A DNA stretch of 8,849 nt from the NCBI GenBank assembly GCA_943914115.1, contig CALUAU010000085.1, forward strand, positions 1 to 8,849, given 5' to 3'. This document shows positions 7,286 to 8,849 of this stretch, one piece after another. The notes beneath the pieces were generated by a model. The model saw only the letters and a list, made by a program, of their open reading frames with translations, was not told the origin of the DNA and did no database searches. Within the stretch, counting starts at the first letter, position 1; every line of letters begins with the position of its first letter. This DNA comes from an uncultured Microbacteriaceae bacterium. GTDB taxonomy: Bacteria > Actinomycetota > Actinomycetes > Actinomycetales > Microbacteriaceae. A program made the translations under genes and the position numbers.

Positions 7286-7315
7286 GTGAGAATCTGCACC
7301 GCATCCGGGTAGATT
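7286..7315 (+). promoter_or_regulatory. Putative leaderless promoter of the 7322 gene
   Basis: TAGATT (7310-7315) matches TATAAT at four positions including TA and final T, and ends 6 nt before the GTG start. GTGAGA (7286-7291) lies 18 bp upstream and matches TTGACA at four positions. No Shine-Dalgarno sequence is present, consistent with a leaderless mRNA. The rest of the gap from 7199 to 7285 shows nothing I can name. Confidence 0.5.
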
Positions 7316-7321
7316 ACTGCT

Positions 7322-7957
7322 GTGAGCACCAAACCCAGCCCCGCGGTCTACCGGCGTCGTCGGATCGTGGCGCTGCTATTGCTCATCACTGTCATCGCCC
7401 TGATCTGGTGGGCCATCAGCGCGCTTGTTGGGCACTTCACCCGCGATCAATCGGCTGCGGCACCGACCACTGATCCGGCTGCGACCGTGGCGCCGACCGA
7501 AGCGGTCGAGCAAACCCCCGCACCGGCGCCTTCGCAACCAGAGCAGCCCGCCGAGCCACAGCCGTGCAGGCCAGAAGATGTTACTGTGACTGCCGCCACA
7601 GATGCGCGATCGTATGCGCCGGATGTTCTCCCGAAGCTCTCATTCAGCATCGAAAACACGGGAACCAGCGAGTGCACCTTTGATGTCGGCACGGCCGCAC
7701 AGCAATTCCGCATCACCTCGGGGAGCGACCAGATTTGGATGTCAACCGACTGCCAGCAAAACCCCGAAAACCAGCAGGTGCTGCTGAAACCCGGGCGAAA
7801 GTTTGACTCACCCGAACTGGAATGGGTGCGAGAACGCTCCACCCCAGACACCTGCGACACGCAGCGTCCGGCAGCAGTTGGCGGCGATGCCTACTACCAC
7901 CTCACCGTGACCGTCAACGGTGCCGAATCCGACCCGGTGATGTTCGTTCTCGAATAA
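7322..7957 (+). CDS. Membrane-anchored extracytoplasmic protein with four cysteines, function unknown
   Basis: The 211-residue product has a short basic N-terminus (RRRR at 11-14), one hydrophobic helix (about 15-36), a low-complexity Ala/Pro/Thr/Glu linker (about 44-80) and a C-terminal domain (about 82-211). Positive charges before the helix predict the C-terminal domain outside the membrane, with the helix as an uncleaved anchor. The outer domain contains Cys82, Cys118, Cys144 and Cys178, and beta-strand-like segments (DVTVTAATDARSY, PKLSFSIENTG, YYHLTVTVNG), suggesting a disulfide-braced beta-sandwich. The pattern (CRPEDVTV at its start, SIENTG-x-x-C) recalls actinobacterial Ig-like or DUF4232-like lipoprotein domains, but I cannot assign a family. 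It lies between two secreted nucleic-acid enzymes yet has its own promoter and is flanked by hairpins, so it is probably transcribed alone. No catalytic motif is visible. Confidence 0.85.
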   Translation: MSTKPSPAVYRRRRIVALLLLITVIALIWWAISALVGHFTRDQSAAAPTTDPAATVAPTEAVEQTPAPAPSQPEQPAEPQPCRPEDVTVTAATDARSYAPDVLPKLSFSIENTGTSECTFDVGTAAQQFRITSGSDQIWMSTDCQQNPENQQVLLKPGRKFDSPELEWVRERSTPDTCDTQRPAAVGGDAYYHLTVTVNGAESDPVMFVLE

Positions 7958-7982
7958 GCCGCACTCTCGGCGCCGAAAAATA

Positions 7983-8013
7983 TCGATGGCTTGGGATGCA
8001 TCCAAGCCATCGA
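7983..8013 (+). terminator. Strong hairpin after the 7322 gene
   Basis: TCGATGGCTTGG pairs perfectly with CCAAGCCATCGA (12 bp) around a 7-nt loop GATGCAT, starting 25 bases after the stop. An A-tract (7976-7980) precedes the stem, so on the minus strand the hairpin would be followed by a U-tract; on the plus strand the tail is not U-rich. It may stop transcription in both directions. Confidence 0.65.
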
Positions 8014-8066
8014 CCGAATTGCACCGGCAGCCAAAACACGCCAAAGATGGGTGCTCTTGTAACGCT

Positions 8067-8096
8067 TTGTTTACGTGGCGGTTGCAGGAATGTAAC
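8067..8096 (+). promoter_or_regulatory. Possible promoter of the nucleotidase gene
   Basis: TTGTTT (8067-8072) and TGTAAC (8091-8096) are separated by 18 bp and would give a leader of about 50 nt. Both are partial matches. GTTTAC at 8069-8074, shared with the nuclease upstream region, overlaps the -35 box and could be a regulator site. Confidence 0.3.
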
Positions 8097-8102
8097 AGCT
8101 GA

Positions 8103-8124
8103 CTGGAACTCTGTCTGAGTCCAG
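8103..8124 (+). promoter_or_regulatory. Leader hairpin before the nucleotidase ribosome site
   Basis: CTGG-A-ACTC pairs with GAGT-CCAG: eight base pairs with one bulged A and a TGTCT loop. It would lie at the 5' end of the mRNA, 15 bases upstream of AGGAGG (8140-8145), so it could affect mRNA stability or translation, but it does not itself cover the ribosome site. Confidence 0.3.
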
Positions 8125-8139
8125 GCTGACGAATCACTG
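8125..8139 (+). repeat. 15-bp exact direct repeat, copy 1 (leader)
   Basis: GCTGACGAATCACTG is identical to 8242-8256. This copy ends directly against the AGGAGG ribosome site of the nucleotidase gene. Confidence 0.85.
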
Positions 8140-8151
8140 AGGAGGGGCCGA

Positions 8152-8849
8152 GTGGCTCATAAGAAGAATTTCGCGCGCGGCGCAGTCGCTAGCGTCGTCG
8201 GTGGGCTGCTCGCCTTCGCCGGCCTCGCAGTGCCCGCCTTCGCTGACGAATCACTGCACAACACCGAGATCATTTCTCCGGCTGCCGACCTGGCCGAAGG
8301 CCAGAAGCAGATCAACATCGTGTCGTACAACGACTTCCACGGTCGGCTCTCAAACCTCGAGGCATTTGCCGGAGGTTCGCTAGCCATCACCGACAAGTTC
8401 GGTGCCGAGAACACGCTGTTCGTTGCCAACGGCGACCAGGTGGGCGCCTCGGAGTTTGAATCTTCGCTGCAGAATGACGACCCCACGATCGACGCCCTGG
8501 TCGCCCTGAGCGAGGGCAGCCAGCACTCGTTTACCGTCGGTAATCACGAGTTTGACAAGGGGCAGGAAGACACTGAGCGCATCCGTCAACGCCTCGGCGG
8601 TACCCTCCTCGGTGCAAACGTCACCAAAAGTGACGGCTCGCTGCTGCTCGACCCCTATCGCATTTACGAAGTAAACGGCGTCAAGGTTGCCGTTATCGGT
8701 GCGGTCACCGACTCGACCCCGTCGGGTGTGTCGCCGCAGGGCATCCAGGGCCTCACCTTCAGCGACCCGGTTGACGCGGTGAACAAATACGCCGAAGAAA
8801 TCAAACAGTCGGACGCCGCCGACATCATCATCGCCTCGTACCACGAGGG
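8152..8849 (+). CDS. Secreted 5'-nucleotidase / 2',3'-cyclic phosphodiesterase (3' end outside window)
   Basis: The open frame runs from GTG 8152 through 232 codons to the window edge. AGGAGG lies 6 nt before the GTG, an excellent ribosome site that decides the start. A signal peptide covers about residues 1-31 (KK then a hydrophobic core, ending AFA-DE). The N-terminal metallophosphoesterase domain shows the di-metal motifs: SYNDFHGRL (58-66, Asp61 and His63), ANGDQVGAS (92-100, Asp95), TVGNHEFDKG (128-137, Asn131-His132) and a SYHE segment at the edge with a further likely metal ligand, His231. Family members of the UshA/CpdB type remove phosphate from extracellular nucleotides and open cyclic nucleotides. 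The substrate-binding C-terminal domain and any sortase anchor lie outside the window. With the wall-anchored nuclease upstream it could complete release of phosphate from extracellular nucleic acid; that link is inferred. Confidence 0.9.
   Translation, partial: MAHKKNFARGAVASVVGGLLAFAGLAVPAFADESLHNTEIISPAADLAEGQKQINIVSYNDFHGRLSNLEAFAGGSLAITDKFGAENTLFVANGDQVGASEFESSLQNDDPTIDALVALSEGSQHSFTVGNHEFDKGQEDTERIRQRLGGTLLGANVTKSDGSLLLDPYRIYEVNGVKVAVIGAVTDSTPSGVSPQGIQGLTFSDPVDAVNKYAEEIKQSDAADIIIASYHE
8242..8256 (+). repeat. 15-bp exact direct repeat, copy 2 (coding)
   Basis: GCTGACGAATCACTG here encodes Ala-Asp-Glu-Ser-Leu at the predicted signal peptidase site of the nucleotidase. It is 117 bp (39 codons) downstream of copy 1, thus in the same frame. 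Confidence 0.85.

Noticed and set aside
6460..7332. Minus-strand open frame across the nuclease C-terminus and the following gap
   Set aside because: It runs antisense to the Ig-like modules and through the terminator hairpin; composition is Gly/Arg/Val-rich shadow coding.

Overview
The window is GC-rich, strongly favours G/C at codon third positions, uses GTG starts, and encodes surface proteins with proline/threonine linkers and sortase signals. With a mycobacterial-type exopolyphosphatase and an ArgA-type acetyltransferase this points to an actinomycete (Actinomycetota), plausibly Micrococcales/Microbacteriaceae. The family placement is inference.

Layout. Positions 1-2084 (minus strand) hold two tandem paralogues of a secreted, sortase-anchored protein of unknown function; the left copy runs off the window. 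Upstream of them, also on the minus strand, is an exopolyphosphatase of the Ppx/GppA family (2166-3110). It diverges from a GNAT acetyltransferase resembling mycobacterial ArgA (3197-3697, plus strand), which ends in a compact hairpin. The plus strand then carries a 1102-residue secreted, wall-anchored nuclease (3814-7122; lamin-tail domain, OB-fold, endonuclease/exonuclease/phosphatase domain, two Ig-like modules, LATTG sorting signal). Next come a strong hairpin, a small membrane-anchored four-cysteine protein (7322-7957), a second strong hairpin, and the start of a secreted 5'-nucleotidase/cyclic phosphodiesterase (8152 to beyond the window end).

How the genes may work together. Surface nuclease plus secreted nucleotidase make a plausible route for breaking extracellular DNA down to nucleosides and phosphate; Ppx handles intracellular polyphosphate. 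A phosphate-foraging theme is therefore reasonable, supported weakly by GTTTAC-type elements upstream of both secreted enzymes. The arginine-pathway acetyltransferase does not belong to that theme.

The least explained content is the tandem LPXTG pair, the four-cysteine membrane protein between the two nucleic-acid enzymes, and a 15-bp exact repeat that brackets the start of the nucleotidase gene. Several genes look leaderless: a TANNNT box lies 6-8 nt before the start codon. No RNA genes, CRISPR arrays, insertion sequences or phage genes were seen, and no intergenic gap reaches 300 bases.
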